Both the position numbers and the translations under genes were made by a program. Shown one piece after another: positions 1 to 5,124 of a DNA stretch of 6,277 nucleotides. The stretch's first letter is position 1. Each line of letters begins with the position of its first letter. Origin of the DNA: Euryarchaeota archaeon UBA124 (GTDB lineage: Archaea > Thermoplasmatota > Poseidoniia > Poseidoniales > Poseidoniaceae); the NCBI GenBank assembly GCA_002502215.1, contig DAPT01000081.1:1-6277 (forward strand), in the 5' to 3' direction. The notes under the pieces were generated by a model that saw nothing but the letters and a program-made list of their open reading frames with translations, was not told the origin of the DNA and searched no databases.

Positions 1-330
1 CTTGATATCGGAACCCTGGACTTCGCCTTTGATGTTGGTAATTACACAAGCGTTGTCTTCGAATTGAACCCACGTACCGTCTGCACGACGGAATGGGCGG
101 CGCTGTCGAATGATGACAGCGTTAAACATTTGACGACGGGTATCTGGTGTACCCTTCTTGACGGAAACCTTGGTCATATCACCAACGCCACCTGCTGGGT
201 ACCGACGCATGGTTCCACCGAGTTTAATCACGTTGACAATCTGAACAATTTTTGCACCAGTGTTGTCGGCAACATGCAATCGAGCCATGGTCGGTAGACC
301 ACGTGTTTGACGACCTGCAATTCCACGCAT
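1..330 (-). CDS. rpl14: 50S ribosomal protein uL14 (L14), 3'-truncated by window edge
   Basis: uL14 lies on the subunit-interface side of the 50S particle, contacts 23S rRNA and bridges to 16S rRNA. The frame is open for exactly 110 codons and is cut by the window edge; archaeal uL14 is about 130 residues, so roughly 20 C-terminal residues are missing. The reading begins MRGIAGRQTRGLP and contains the family blocks ADNTGAK (21-27), RRYPAGGVGD (42-51), VSVKKGTP (55-62) and VIIRQRRPFRRADG (72-85), followed by FEDNA (90-94). The ATG at 330 overlaps the uS17 TGA by one base (TGATG) and has a strong Shine-Dalgarno GGAGGTGA at 344-337, six bases upstream. It is the last gene visible of the operon; in archaea uL24 usually follows. 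Identity is certain. Confidence 0.96.
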   Translation of the reverse strand, partial: MRGIAGRQTRGLPTMARLHVADNTGAKIVQIVNVIKLGGTMRRYPAGGVGDMTKVSVKKGTPDTRRQMFNAVIIRQRRPFRRADGTWVQFEDNACVITNIKGEVQGSDIK

Positions 331-665
331 CAGGATTCACCTCCAGTCTTTTCGATTACACAGAACGAGACCGTCTTTGACAGAGGGCGGCATTCCATAA
401 CACGAACGCTGTCACCGATTTCAATGTCGCCGATGCAGCTTGGAAGGTGCGCACTGAGGGTGCTGGTTCGCTTCTCAAAACGCTCGTACTTCTTCATGTA
501 TCGAACGTTGTTTCGCTCGATGGTGATGGTTTTCTGCATACCAACTCCGGATACAACGCCTTCGAACATCTGACCACGCAAGCGTAGGCTTCCGTAGAAG
601 GGACAATTTTCATCTCCGTCCCATTCGCCAGTTGGTAGTTTAACATCTATTCCAATTTCTCGCAT
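330..665 (-). CDS. rps17: 30S ribosomal protein uS17 (S17)
   Basis: uS17 is a primary 16S rRNA-binding protein of the 30S body with an OB fold. From the ATG at 665 it has 111 residues, the normal archaeal size. The start MREIGIDV, the segment CPFYGSLRLRG (21-31), KYERFEKR (59-66), AHLPSC (72-77) and the signature VRVMECRPLSKTVSF (87-101) are diagnostic of the archaeal/eukaryotic form. An in-frame ATG at 671 overlaps the rnp1 stop (ATGA), but it lies only one base from the AAGGAGG Shine-Dalgarno at 679-673. The ATG at 665 is seven bases away and matches where archaeal homologues begin, so I chose 665; the longer form would have 113 residues. The stop TGA overlaps the start of uL14. Confidence 0.95.
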   Translation of the reverse strand: MREIGIDVKLPTGEWDGDENCPFYGSLRLRGQMFEGVVSGVGMQKTITIERNNVRYMKKYERFEKRTSTLSAHLPSCIGDIEIGDSVRVMECRPLSKTVSFCVIEKTGGES

Positions 666-667
666 TT

Positions 668-925
668 TCATGCCTCCTTGTATTTGCGGCTCATACGATC
701 TTCGGGTCGTTGCCGCAGAGACGACCCAGAAAGGACGGTAGTTCCGCCGTTGAGTGTAAATTGAATCGCTGCTTTTCCGAGAACACGCTCGTGGCCGTTC
801 TCAAGGATGGTCAGCGTCTTTTGTGTTTCATCGACAACGTTTCCAGAACGTCCGATGAGTGTTGGGTCGGTGGACTCAACAACGGCCAATTGTTGACCAA
901 TCCAAGTTGTGTTCATTTCCGTCAT
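668..925 (-). CDS. rnp1: Ribonuclease P protein component 1 (Rpp29/POP4 family)
   Basis: Archaeal RNase P protein Rpp29 pairs with Rpp21 and binds the specificity part of RNase P RNA, helping remove 5' leaders from pre-tRNA. The 85-residue product shows the family pattern: LIGRSGNVVDET (23-34) opening the Sm-like barrel, a lysine-containing strand around GKAAIQF (50-56), then GSSLRQRPEDRM (67-78). It is short for the family, mainly because it has little N-terminal extension; the core appears complete. The ATG at 925 follows the aIF1 TAA directly, with a perfect GGAGGTGA at 938-931, five bases upstream and inside the last codons of aIF1. An in-frame ATG at 916 is less well placed. Location between aIF1 and uS17 is the classic euryarchaeal arrangement and supports the call. 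Confidence 0.92.
   Translation of the reverse strand: MTEMNTTWIGQQLAVVESTDPTLIGRSGNVVDETQKTLTILENGHERVLGKAAIQFTLNGGTTVLSGSSLRQRPEDRMSRKYKEA
673..679 (-). promoter_or_regulatory. Shine-Dalgarno site fixing the uS17 start
   Basis: AAGGAGG sits in the last codons of rnp1. It is one base from the ATG at 671 and seven bases from the ATG at 665; only the latter spacing is usable. Confidence 0.75.
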
Positions 926-1225
926 TTATCTCACCTCCACATTAAATCCATTGTTTCGTAATACGTTTGCTGCCTTCTTTTTGTGATCGCCTTGTAATTC
1001 GATGATTCGACCTTTGACAGTTCCCCCGGCAGCGCATTTGTTTTTGAGTAATTTTGCTAGTTGATTGATGTCGATTGCTACGTCGTCAATTCCTTCCACT
1101 TTTGTTACGATTTTTCCGTATCTCCTTCTGTCGGTGGATAAGATTGCTCGTTGTTGTTCCTTTGCAATTTCTTGACAGATGCATAGTTCGTCTGGTAGAC
1201 CACATACACCACAAATTGCCGCCAT
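926..1225 (-). CDS. sui1: Translation initiation factor aIF1 (SUI1/eIF1 family)
   Basis: aIF1 binds the 30S subunit near the P site and enforces accurate start-codon choice. The 99-residue protein has an N-terminal cysteine knuckle, CxxC-x6-CxC at residues 5, 8, 15 and 17 (CGVCGLPDELCIC), then IAKEQQ, and a SUI1 domain from about 35 to 97 including GIDDVAIDINQLAKLLK and the basic loop KNKCAAGGTVKGR (61-73), with NNGF near the end. The knuckle is typical of archaeal SUI1 proteins and is presumed to bind zinc. The ATG at 1225 follows the longest intergenic gap in the operon (24 bases) and the longest spacing from its Shine-Dalgarno (GAGGTGA 1241-1235, nine bases). Codon use is unlike its neighbours: seven of eight leucines are TTA or CTA, lysine is mostly AAA, several arginines are AGA/AGG, and it alone ends in TAA. 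Confidence 0.95.
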   Translation of the reverse strand: MAAICGVCGLPDELCICQEIAKEQQRAILSTDRRRYGKIVTKVEGIDDVAIDINQLAKLLKNKCAAGGTVKGRIIELQGDHKKKAANVLRNNGFNVEVR

Positions 1226-1249
1226 AGTTGTTCATCACCTCGTGTTCAT

Positions 1250-1444
1250 TCAGTTGTTCCCTAAGTGGGATTTGATTCGTGCAATACTTCGTCGAGTTGC
1301 TTTGTAGGCGCCCATGTTTGATGGCGTACCACCGAGCGCCTTTTCCGCTTGAAGTTGAAGAAGTTCATCTTGCAACTCGGTCAAACGGGCCTCAAGTGCT
1401 TCGCGGCTCATGGCTGCGATGTCTCTGTTGCGGACGTGGCTCAC
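1250..1444 (-). CDS. rpl29: 50S ribosomal protein uL29 (L29), GTG start
   Basis: uL29 is a small helical protein beside the polypeptide exit tunnel, next to uL23, where nascent-chain factors dock. The 64-residue product matches the family length. It has the N-terminal RDIAAMSREALEARL (7-21) and the C-terminal signature GTPSNMGAYKATRRSIARI (39-57). The start is GTG at 1444, which overlaps the uS3 stop by four bases (GTGA). I prefer it to the internal ATG at 1411 because residues 2-11 align with the family N-terminus and because GGAGGTG at 1456-1450 lies five bases upstream of the GTG. The overlap suggests coupled translation with uS3. It is the only GTG start I accept in this window. Confidence 0.94.
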   Translation of the reverse strand: MSHVRNRDIAAMSREALEARLTELQDELLQLQAEKALGGTPSNMGAYKATRRSIARIKSHLGNN

Positions 1445-2124
1445 TCTTCCACCTCCACGGTGGTTGCAGCCTCGCCTTCTTCTCCCTGCTCTTCGCGAAT
1501 CTTTAGTTCTTCATCGGAGAAGATTGAGATTTCGTGTGGAAGACGAGTGTTGGCTCGCATGATTTCGACGGTGACACCAATGGTTCCGAGTTTGCGAACT
1601 GCGACTGCGTAACCTTTGTCCATGTGCTGAAGTGCGGTTTCGCCACAGTACTTGACGTGACCCATGATGAATTTCTGGGTTCGGTTTCGAGACCCTGTAA
1701 GCTTCCCTGCAACGGTGACGATGACACCACGAGCACCTGCGGACATGATGTTCTCTGCAGCGCTGTTTCCAGCACGACGGTAATACCAGCCGCGCTCGAG
1801 AGCGGATGCAATCTTTTCGGCCATGACTTGCGCATTCAATGTTGAATCAGAAGATTTGATTTCTTCGACTTTGAGTTGTGGTTCAAACAATTCGAACTCA
1901 CTCTTCAAGCGACTTTCAAGTTCTTTGATGATCTTGCCTTTGCGCCCAATAACAAGACCTGGTCGCTCTGCGTGAACGGTGACCTCGGTTCCATTGGGTG
2001 TTCGCTTGATGTCCAATCCACCAAATCCAGAGCGTTTTGTGTTCTTCATCAAAAATTCCTTGACGAGGTGACGCTCGACGTTTCGGTCGACGATTGCTTT
2101 GATTGTACTCTTCTTGCCTGCCAT
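1441..2124 (-). CDS. rps3: 30S ribosomal protein uS3 (S3) with acidic C-terminal tail
   Basis: uS3 sits in the 30S head at the mRNA entry channel and contributes to mRNA unwinding. The 227 residues contain a type 2 KH domain (about 18-92) with the GxxG loop GRKG at 60-63 in PGLVIGRKGKIIKEL, followed by the S3 C-terminal domain (about 93-200) with ERGWYYRRAGN (110-120), GARGVIVTVAGKLTGSRNRTQK (positions 130-151) and KYCGETA (158-164). From residue 204 a glutamate-rich tail runs to the end, terminating in VEVEE. The ATG at 2124 is 11 bases past the uL22 stop, with TGAGGTGA serving as stop plus Shine-Dalgarno. Its end overlaps the uL29 start and encodes that gene's Shine-Dalgarno. Confidence 0.97.
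   Translation of the reverse strand: MAGKKSTIKAIVDRNVERHLVKEFLMKNTKRSGFGGLDIKRTPNGTEVTVHAERPGLVIGRKGKIIKELESRLKSEFELFEPQLKVEEIKSSDSTLNAQVMAEKIASALERGWYYRRAGNSAAENIMSAGARGVIVTVAGKLTGSRNRTQKFIMGHVKYCGETALQHMDKGYAVAVRKLGTIGVTVEIMRANTRLPHEISIFSDEELKIREEQGEEGEAATTVEVEE
1449..1456 (-). promoter_or_regulatory. Shine-Dalgarno site supporting the uL29 GTG start
   Basis: GGAGGTGG within the last codons of uS3 lies five bases (measured from GGAGGTG) before the GTG at 1444. This supports the GTG over the internal ATG at 1411. Confidence 0.75.
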
Positions 2125-2135
2125 GATTGTTCACC

Positions 2136-2732
2136 TCAGAATTCGTCCTCCAACTCGTCGTCGGTTGCGGTGAAGTCTTCGAGGAAAATCTCGAGGTTCA
2201 CCTGGTAGTGGTTGCTTGGCGTTGCTCGACCACGGGCTCGTGGAATCCATCCACGACGGATTTGGCCACGGTGTGCTGCAACGTGTGTGATTTCCATATC
2301 TTCGGGTTCGACGTCATCGTATTGGTGACGAGCGTTTTCCATTGCACTCTGAATGAGTTTGATGAACGCACGGCTTGCCTTGACTGGGTATCGACCTGGC
2401 CCGACCTTTCCTTTTCGGTGTCCAACCATCGAAGGACCTGATCGCTTTCTTCGCTTGTTTCCACTGCCCAATCGGTACGGAACTGCGCTAGCTTTTCGAC
2501 GAACATCAGCTCGGTCTGAATCGATGAGAAGAACTTCGTTTAGGAAGTTGATGGCCTTACCAGCAGTCATCCCTTTCACCGCACGGGCGACTTCAAAACA
2601 GTGCTTGACATGCATGTCGACATTGACTGCTCGAGCTGTTGCGAGTCGGCTTCCTTGGAGAAGTTGTGTGTATCCACGTTGTGGGAGTTGTCGACGCTTG
2701 GTTCGACGGTCCATGTTTCGCTTGTTGCTCAT
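2136..2732 (-). CDS. rpl22: 50S ribosomal protein uL22 (L22), extended form
   Basis: uL22 lines the exit tunnel and contacts several 23S rRNA domains. The 198-residue product (from the ATG at 2732) has the archaeal family blocks ATARAVNVDMHVKHCFEVAR (31-50), GKAINFLNEVL (58-68), GHRKGKVGPGRYPVKAS (104-120) and the hairpin segment AHRGQIRRGWIPRARGRATP (153-172). It is clearly longer than the ~150-155 residues I expect for archaea: a basic N-terminal segment, two insertions between 70 and 103 including a lysine/arginine cluster (GNKRRKRSG, 91-99), and an acidic end DDELEDEF. A GTG at 2741 is in frame but falls inside the Shine-Dalgarno GAGGTGA (2744-2738). The ATG at 2732, five bases past it, matches the spacing at neighbouring junctions. 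The ATG at 2714 is a less likely third choice. Confidence 0.95.
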   Translation of the reverse strand: MSNKRNMDRRTKRRQLPQRGYTQLLQGSRLATARAVNVDMHVKHCFEVARAVKGMTAGKAINFLNEVLLIDSDRADVRRKASAVPYRLGSGNKRRKRSGPSMVGHRKGKVGPGRYPVKASRAFIKLIQSAMENARHQYDDVEPEDMEITHVAAHRGQIRRGWIPRARGRATPSNHYQVNLEIFLEDFTATDDELEDEF

Positions 2733-2737
2733 CCTCC

Positions 2738-2744
2738 TCACCTC
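2738..2744 (-). promoter_or_regulatory. Shine-Dalgarno site fused to uS19 stop, fixing the uL22 start
   Basis: The junction reads TGAGGTGAGGAGGATG: the uS19 stop TGA, then GAGGTGA overlapping it, then ATG at 2732 five bases later. A GTG codon inside this site (2741) is in frame with uL22 but is part of the ribosome-binding sequence. A second purine block, GGAGG, abuts the ATG and is too close to act alone. Confidence 0.75.
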
Positions 2745-3234
2745 ACTTCAATGGTACGTGCTTCGATGAACGGGTAGCACCAACACCCGGCCCGCTGTGG
2801 GCGACTCCACGTCGTGTAATTGCGAATTCCCCGAGATAATGACCAATCATTTCTGGTTTCACATCAACCTCAACAAAGTTTTGGCCATTGTGGACTGCGA
2901 TGGTCTTACCAACGAATTGTGGTAGAATTGGCATGTCACGTCGGTGGGTTCGGATCGTATTTGTCTTGCTGCGGTTGACGCGCTCGACGAATTTCTGGTT
3001 CTGCTCTGACCATCCTCGGACGATTGAACGTCGGACGCGAGCTGGAAGTAGACGAGCAAGGTACTCATCGGATCCTTCCTCAGGGAACATTGGCATGTTG
3101 ACCAATTCTTCGATTGCATATCCACGGTATGTGAATTCCTTCTTCTGACGAGCCGTTGTTGTCGAAAGTCGCTTACGTGCCTTTCGTCGACTGGCCTTGG
3201 GGGTCATGAATGACTTCTTCTTCTTACGTCCCAT
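2743..3234 (-). CDS. rps19: 30S ribosomal protein uS19 (S19)
   Basis: uS19 is a 30S head protein near the A-site tRNA and the inter-subunit bridge. The 163-residue product has a highly basic N-terminal extension (1-32, MGRKKKKSF...KASRRKARKR) ahead of the archaeal core. The core contains FTYRGYAIEEL (34-44), LLPARVRRSIVRG (62-74), THRRDMPILPQFVGKTIAVHNG (about 96-117), then PEMIGHYLGEFAITRRGVAH (127-146), and ends in GVGATRSSKHVPLK. The C-terminal block is nearly invariant in archaea and eukaryotes. The ATG at 3234 lies 11 bases beyond the uL2 stop, preceded by GAGGTG fused to that TGA. The extension makes it slightly longer than many archaeal homologues. Confidence 0.96.
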   Translation of the reverse strand: MGRKKKKSFMTPKASRRKARKRLSTTTARQKKEFTYRGYAIEELVNMPMFPEEGSDEYLARLLPARVRRSIVRGWSEQNQKFVERVNRSKTNTIRTHRRDMPILPQFVGKTIAVHNGQNFVEVDVKPEMIGHYLGEFAITRRGVAHSGPGVGATRSSKHVPLK

Positions 3235-3245
3235 ACTTCAACACC

Positions 3246-3962
3246 TCATACTCGCTTGCCGCGACCTCGACCCGTGCGGCGTGGGGCAATCAATCCAACC
3301 TTGGCACCTGGCGGAGTGCTTCGGGCAACTGAGTTCGGTCCGTGGACAGCCTGGTGGTTTCCACCACCGTGAGGGTGATCCACGGGGTTCATGGCAACAC
3401 CGCTGACGTGCGGGAAGAGTTTACCACGAGCCTTCGCTTTGTAATGAGCAGCACCTGCAGTTCGCAGTGGCATCTCATCACGGCCATGACCAGCGAGCAC
3501 ACCGATGGTGGCTCGACAATGGCCTGGAAGTTCCTTGAGGGAACCGGATGGCATTCGAATACGGACCTTGTCGCCTATCTTGGCTTCGACGATGCATGAA
3601 TTTCCTGCAGAACGGGCAACCTTGCCGCCATCACCTGGTCGAAGTTCAACGTTGTTGATGGCTGTTCCTTCAGGAATTTCGGAAAGCAGGGTAATGTTCC
3701 CCGGTCGTAGAGATACGTTGTCTCCGATTGCAATCTTGCTTCCGATGGAAACGCCTTCTGTTGCAACCACAAGTGTTGTGTCGCCATCTGGCAACTTTAC
3801 ACGAGCCAATGGTGCCGTGTGAACCGGTGAGTGAACGAGTTCAGTAACCTCACCAACCACATCCATATCTCGTGGCATTCTGTACGCACCAGGGAATCGG
3901 TGGCTAGACACACGATACCGTGGTGATGATCCTTTGCGCTGTGCACGAATTCTCTTACCCAT
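3246..3962 (-). CDS. rpl2: 50S ribosomal protein uL2 (L2)
   Basis: uL2 is a core 50S protein needed for subunit association and peptidyl transferase centre assembly. The 238 residues are the normal archaeal length. The N-terminus MGKRIRAQRKG, GEVTELVHSPVHTAPLARV (37-55, RNA-binding OB-like domain) and VRIRMPSGSLKELPGHCRAT (133-152, SH3-like domain) lead into GVAMNPVDHPHGGGNHQ (188-204) and the basic end RRTGRGRGKRV. The universally conserved histidine is H196 in DHP. Residue 198 is His, where the archaeal and eukaryotic proteins I recall have Phe (HPFGGG), and PGAKVG (218-223) replaces the usual PGRKVG. The ATG at 3962 follows the uL23 stop by 11 bases with TGAGGTGAGG as stop plus ribosome-binding site. 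Confidence 0.97.
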   Translation of the reverse strand: MGKRIRAQRKGSSPRYRVSSHRFPGAYRMPRDMDVVGEVTELVHSPVHTAPLARVKLPDGDTTLVVATEGVSIGSKIAIGDNVSLRPGNITLLSEIPEGTAINNVELRPGDGGKVARSAGNSCIVEAKIGDKVRIRMPSGSLKELPGHCRATIGVLAGHGRDEMPLRTAGAAHYKAKARGKLFPHVSGVAMNPVDHPHGGGNHQAVHGPNSVARSTPPGAKVGLIAPRRTGRGRGKRV

Positions 3963-3973
3963 AATTCCTCACC

Positions 3974-4231
3974 TCATAGAGCTCCCAGACGCATTGCGGC
4001 GTCTTCTGCGTCAAAGCCTTCAGCCAAACGTACACTTGCATGCTTACCATGCTTGGTGTTGCGAACGTTGACAGATGCAACTTCAACTTCAAAAATCGTT
4101 TCGATCGCACGAGCGATCTGCTTCTTTGTAGCAGCTCGTCGTACAATGAATTCCAATCGGTTCTGTGTGGTACGTGCTTCCATGGTCTTTTCCGTTAACC
4201 ACGGCATGATGATTACGTCGTATGCATTCAT
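3974..4231 (-). CDS. rpl23: 50S ribosomal protein uL23 (L23)
   Basis: uL23 lies at the exit-tunnel mouth and is the main docking site for SRP and the translocon. The 85-residue protein is typical of archaea. It begins MNAYDVIIMPWLTEKTM (1-17), where the PxxTEK motif marks the family, continues with NRLEFIVRRAATKKQIARAI (24-43) and EVEVASVNVRNTKHGKHASV (48-67), and ends in the archaeal LAEGF-DAEDAAMRLGAL form. The ATG at 4231 is nine bases past the uL4 stop with TGAGGTGAT between them. The later in-frame ATG (residue 9) would remove the conserved YDVI, so the first is correct. Confidence 0.96.
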   Translation of the reverse strand: MNAYDVIIMPWLTEKTMEARTTQNRLEFIVRRAATKKQIARAIETIFEVEVASVNVRNTKHGKHASVRLAEGFDAEDAAMRLGAL

Positions 4232-4240
4232 GATATCACC

Positions 4241-5122
4241 TCAGTTGAGTGCCTCCACAGCATCTTTTGTAAACACGGTTAAGCGACCGACATCGCCGCC
4301 AGGAGCGAGGTCTTCTGCGCTCAAATCCTTGGCAGCAACAACATCAACTCCTGGAAGGTTCCGGGCAGCGTGTGCAAGACCAGCTTTTTCCTTGACGACC
4401 AAGAGTACGGACTTCGGTGTCTTGTGGACACGACCACGCATGGTCGCCTTACCGGCTCGGATCTTTCGGTTGGAGCGTGCACGATCGAGGTCGTGCCCAA
4501 GTCCTAGTTCGTTGAAGATGGCGAGGACTTTTCGGGTTGCTGAACCATGGTTGAAAGCCTCAATGTTGTATTCCTCGGTCTTGCCATCGATGGTTTCGGT
4601 GTAGTTACCAAGCACGATTGGAAGGTGTTCAACGGACTCGTCGAGTTGATGTCCACGAGCCATAACAAGTTCCATATCAACCGTTGCTGAAAGTGCAGCA
4701 TCTCGGGCCATACGGCGTTGCTTGGTATTGAATTTTCGAGACCAGTCCTTTTCGACCTTTGGTCCATGAGCACGGCGACCACCAAGTGTGTGTGGGTTTT
4801 GTGCACCACGGCGTTGTCCTGTTCGACGCATGATACGAGAGACACCTCGACCCTTACCCCACCATTCGACGGAATGCTTCATACCTGCCATAGGCCGGCG
4901 CTTTCCGACGTGTCGGCGAGATCCGTAGGCTTGTCGACGGTTTGCTCGGCTGGATGCGATTGCATCACGAACGAGGTCTTCTCGCACAGATTGACTAAAG
5001 GAATCAGGAAGCGAAACCTTGGAGCCATCTTCGACGGTAATGTCGAAAACACTCTGAAGACGACCAGCATCCATCTCATCTTGCGTGATGTTGTTGCTGA
5101 TGTTCTTGACTGCGACCTTCAT
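4241..5122 (-). CDS. rpl4: 50S ribosomal protein uL4 (L4/L1e family)
   Basis: uL4 reaches from the 50S surface into the exit tunnel, where with uL22 it forms the constriction. The 293 residues match the archaeal L1e-type family. The basic tunnel loop spans about 60-125 and includes SRRHVGKRRPMAGMKH (68-83), GKGRGVSRIMRRTGQRRG (89-106) and GGRRAHGPK (114-122). KDWSRKFNTKQRRMARDAAL (125-144) follows. The C-terminal globular part carries IRAGKATMRGR (221-231), NLPGVDVV (255-262) and LAPGGDVGRLTVFT (272-285). The ATG at 5122 begins two bases after the uL3 TGA. Its ribosome-binding site is the weakest of the operon: AGGGGG within the last codons of uL3 instead of GGAGG, suggesting dependence on coupling to uL3. 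Confidence 0.96.
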   Translation of the reverse strand: MKVAVKNISNNITQDEMDAGRLQSVFDITVEDGSKVSLPDSFSQSVREDLVRDAIASSRANRRQAYGSRRHVGKRRPMAGMKHSVEWWGKGRGVSRIMRRTGQRRGAQNPHTLGGRRAHGPKVEKDWSRKFNTKQRRMARDAALSATVDMELVMARGHQLDESVEHLPIVLGNYTETIDGKTEEYNIEAFNHGSATRKVLAIFNELGLGHDLDRARSNRKIRAGKATMRGRVHKTPKSVLLVVKEKAGLAHAARNLPGVDVVAAKDLSAEDLAPGGDVGRLTVFTKDAVEALN

Positions 5123-5124
5123 GT

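Noticed and set aside
64..573. Two plus-strand open frames opposite uL14 and uS17
   Set aside because: The minus strand here encodes unmistakable uL14 and uS17, and the plus-strand frames show no recognisable domain.
1238..1249. Four-codon mini-ORF (ATG AAC ACG AGG, then TGA) in the uL29/aIF1 gap
   Set aside because: It has no Shine-Dalgarno, is built mostly of the aIF1 ribosome-binding sequence, and is likely a chance product of ATG and TGA in a purine-rich gap.
1503..2506. Several minus-strand frames overlapping uS3 and uL22 in other phases
   Set aside because: They are low-complexity shadow frames within conserved genes, without ribosome-binding sites of their own.
4053..4604. Plus-strand open frame of 183 codons opposite uL4 and uL23
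   Set aside because: It is antisense to two certain ribosomal-protein genes, crosses their junction, has no family-like motif, and its openness follows from the codon bias of the opposite strand.
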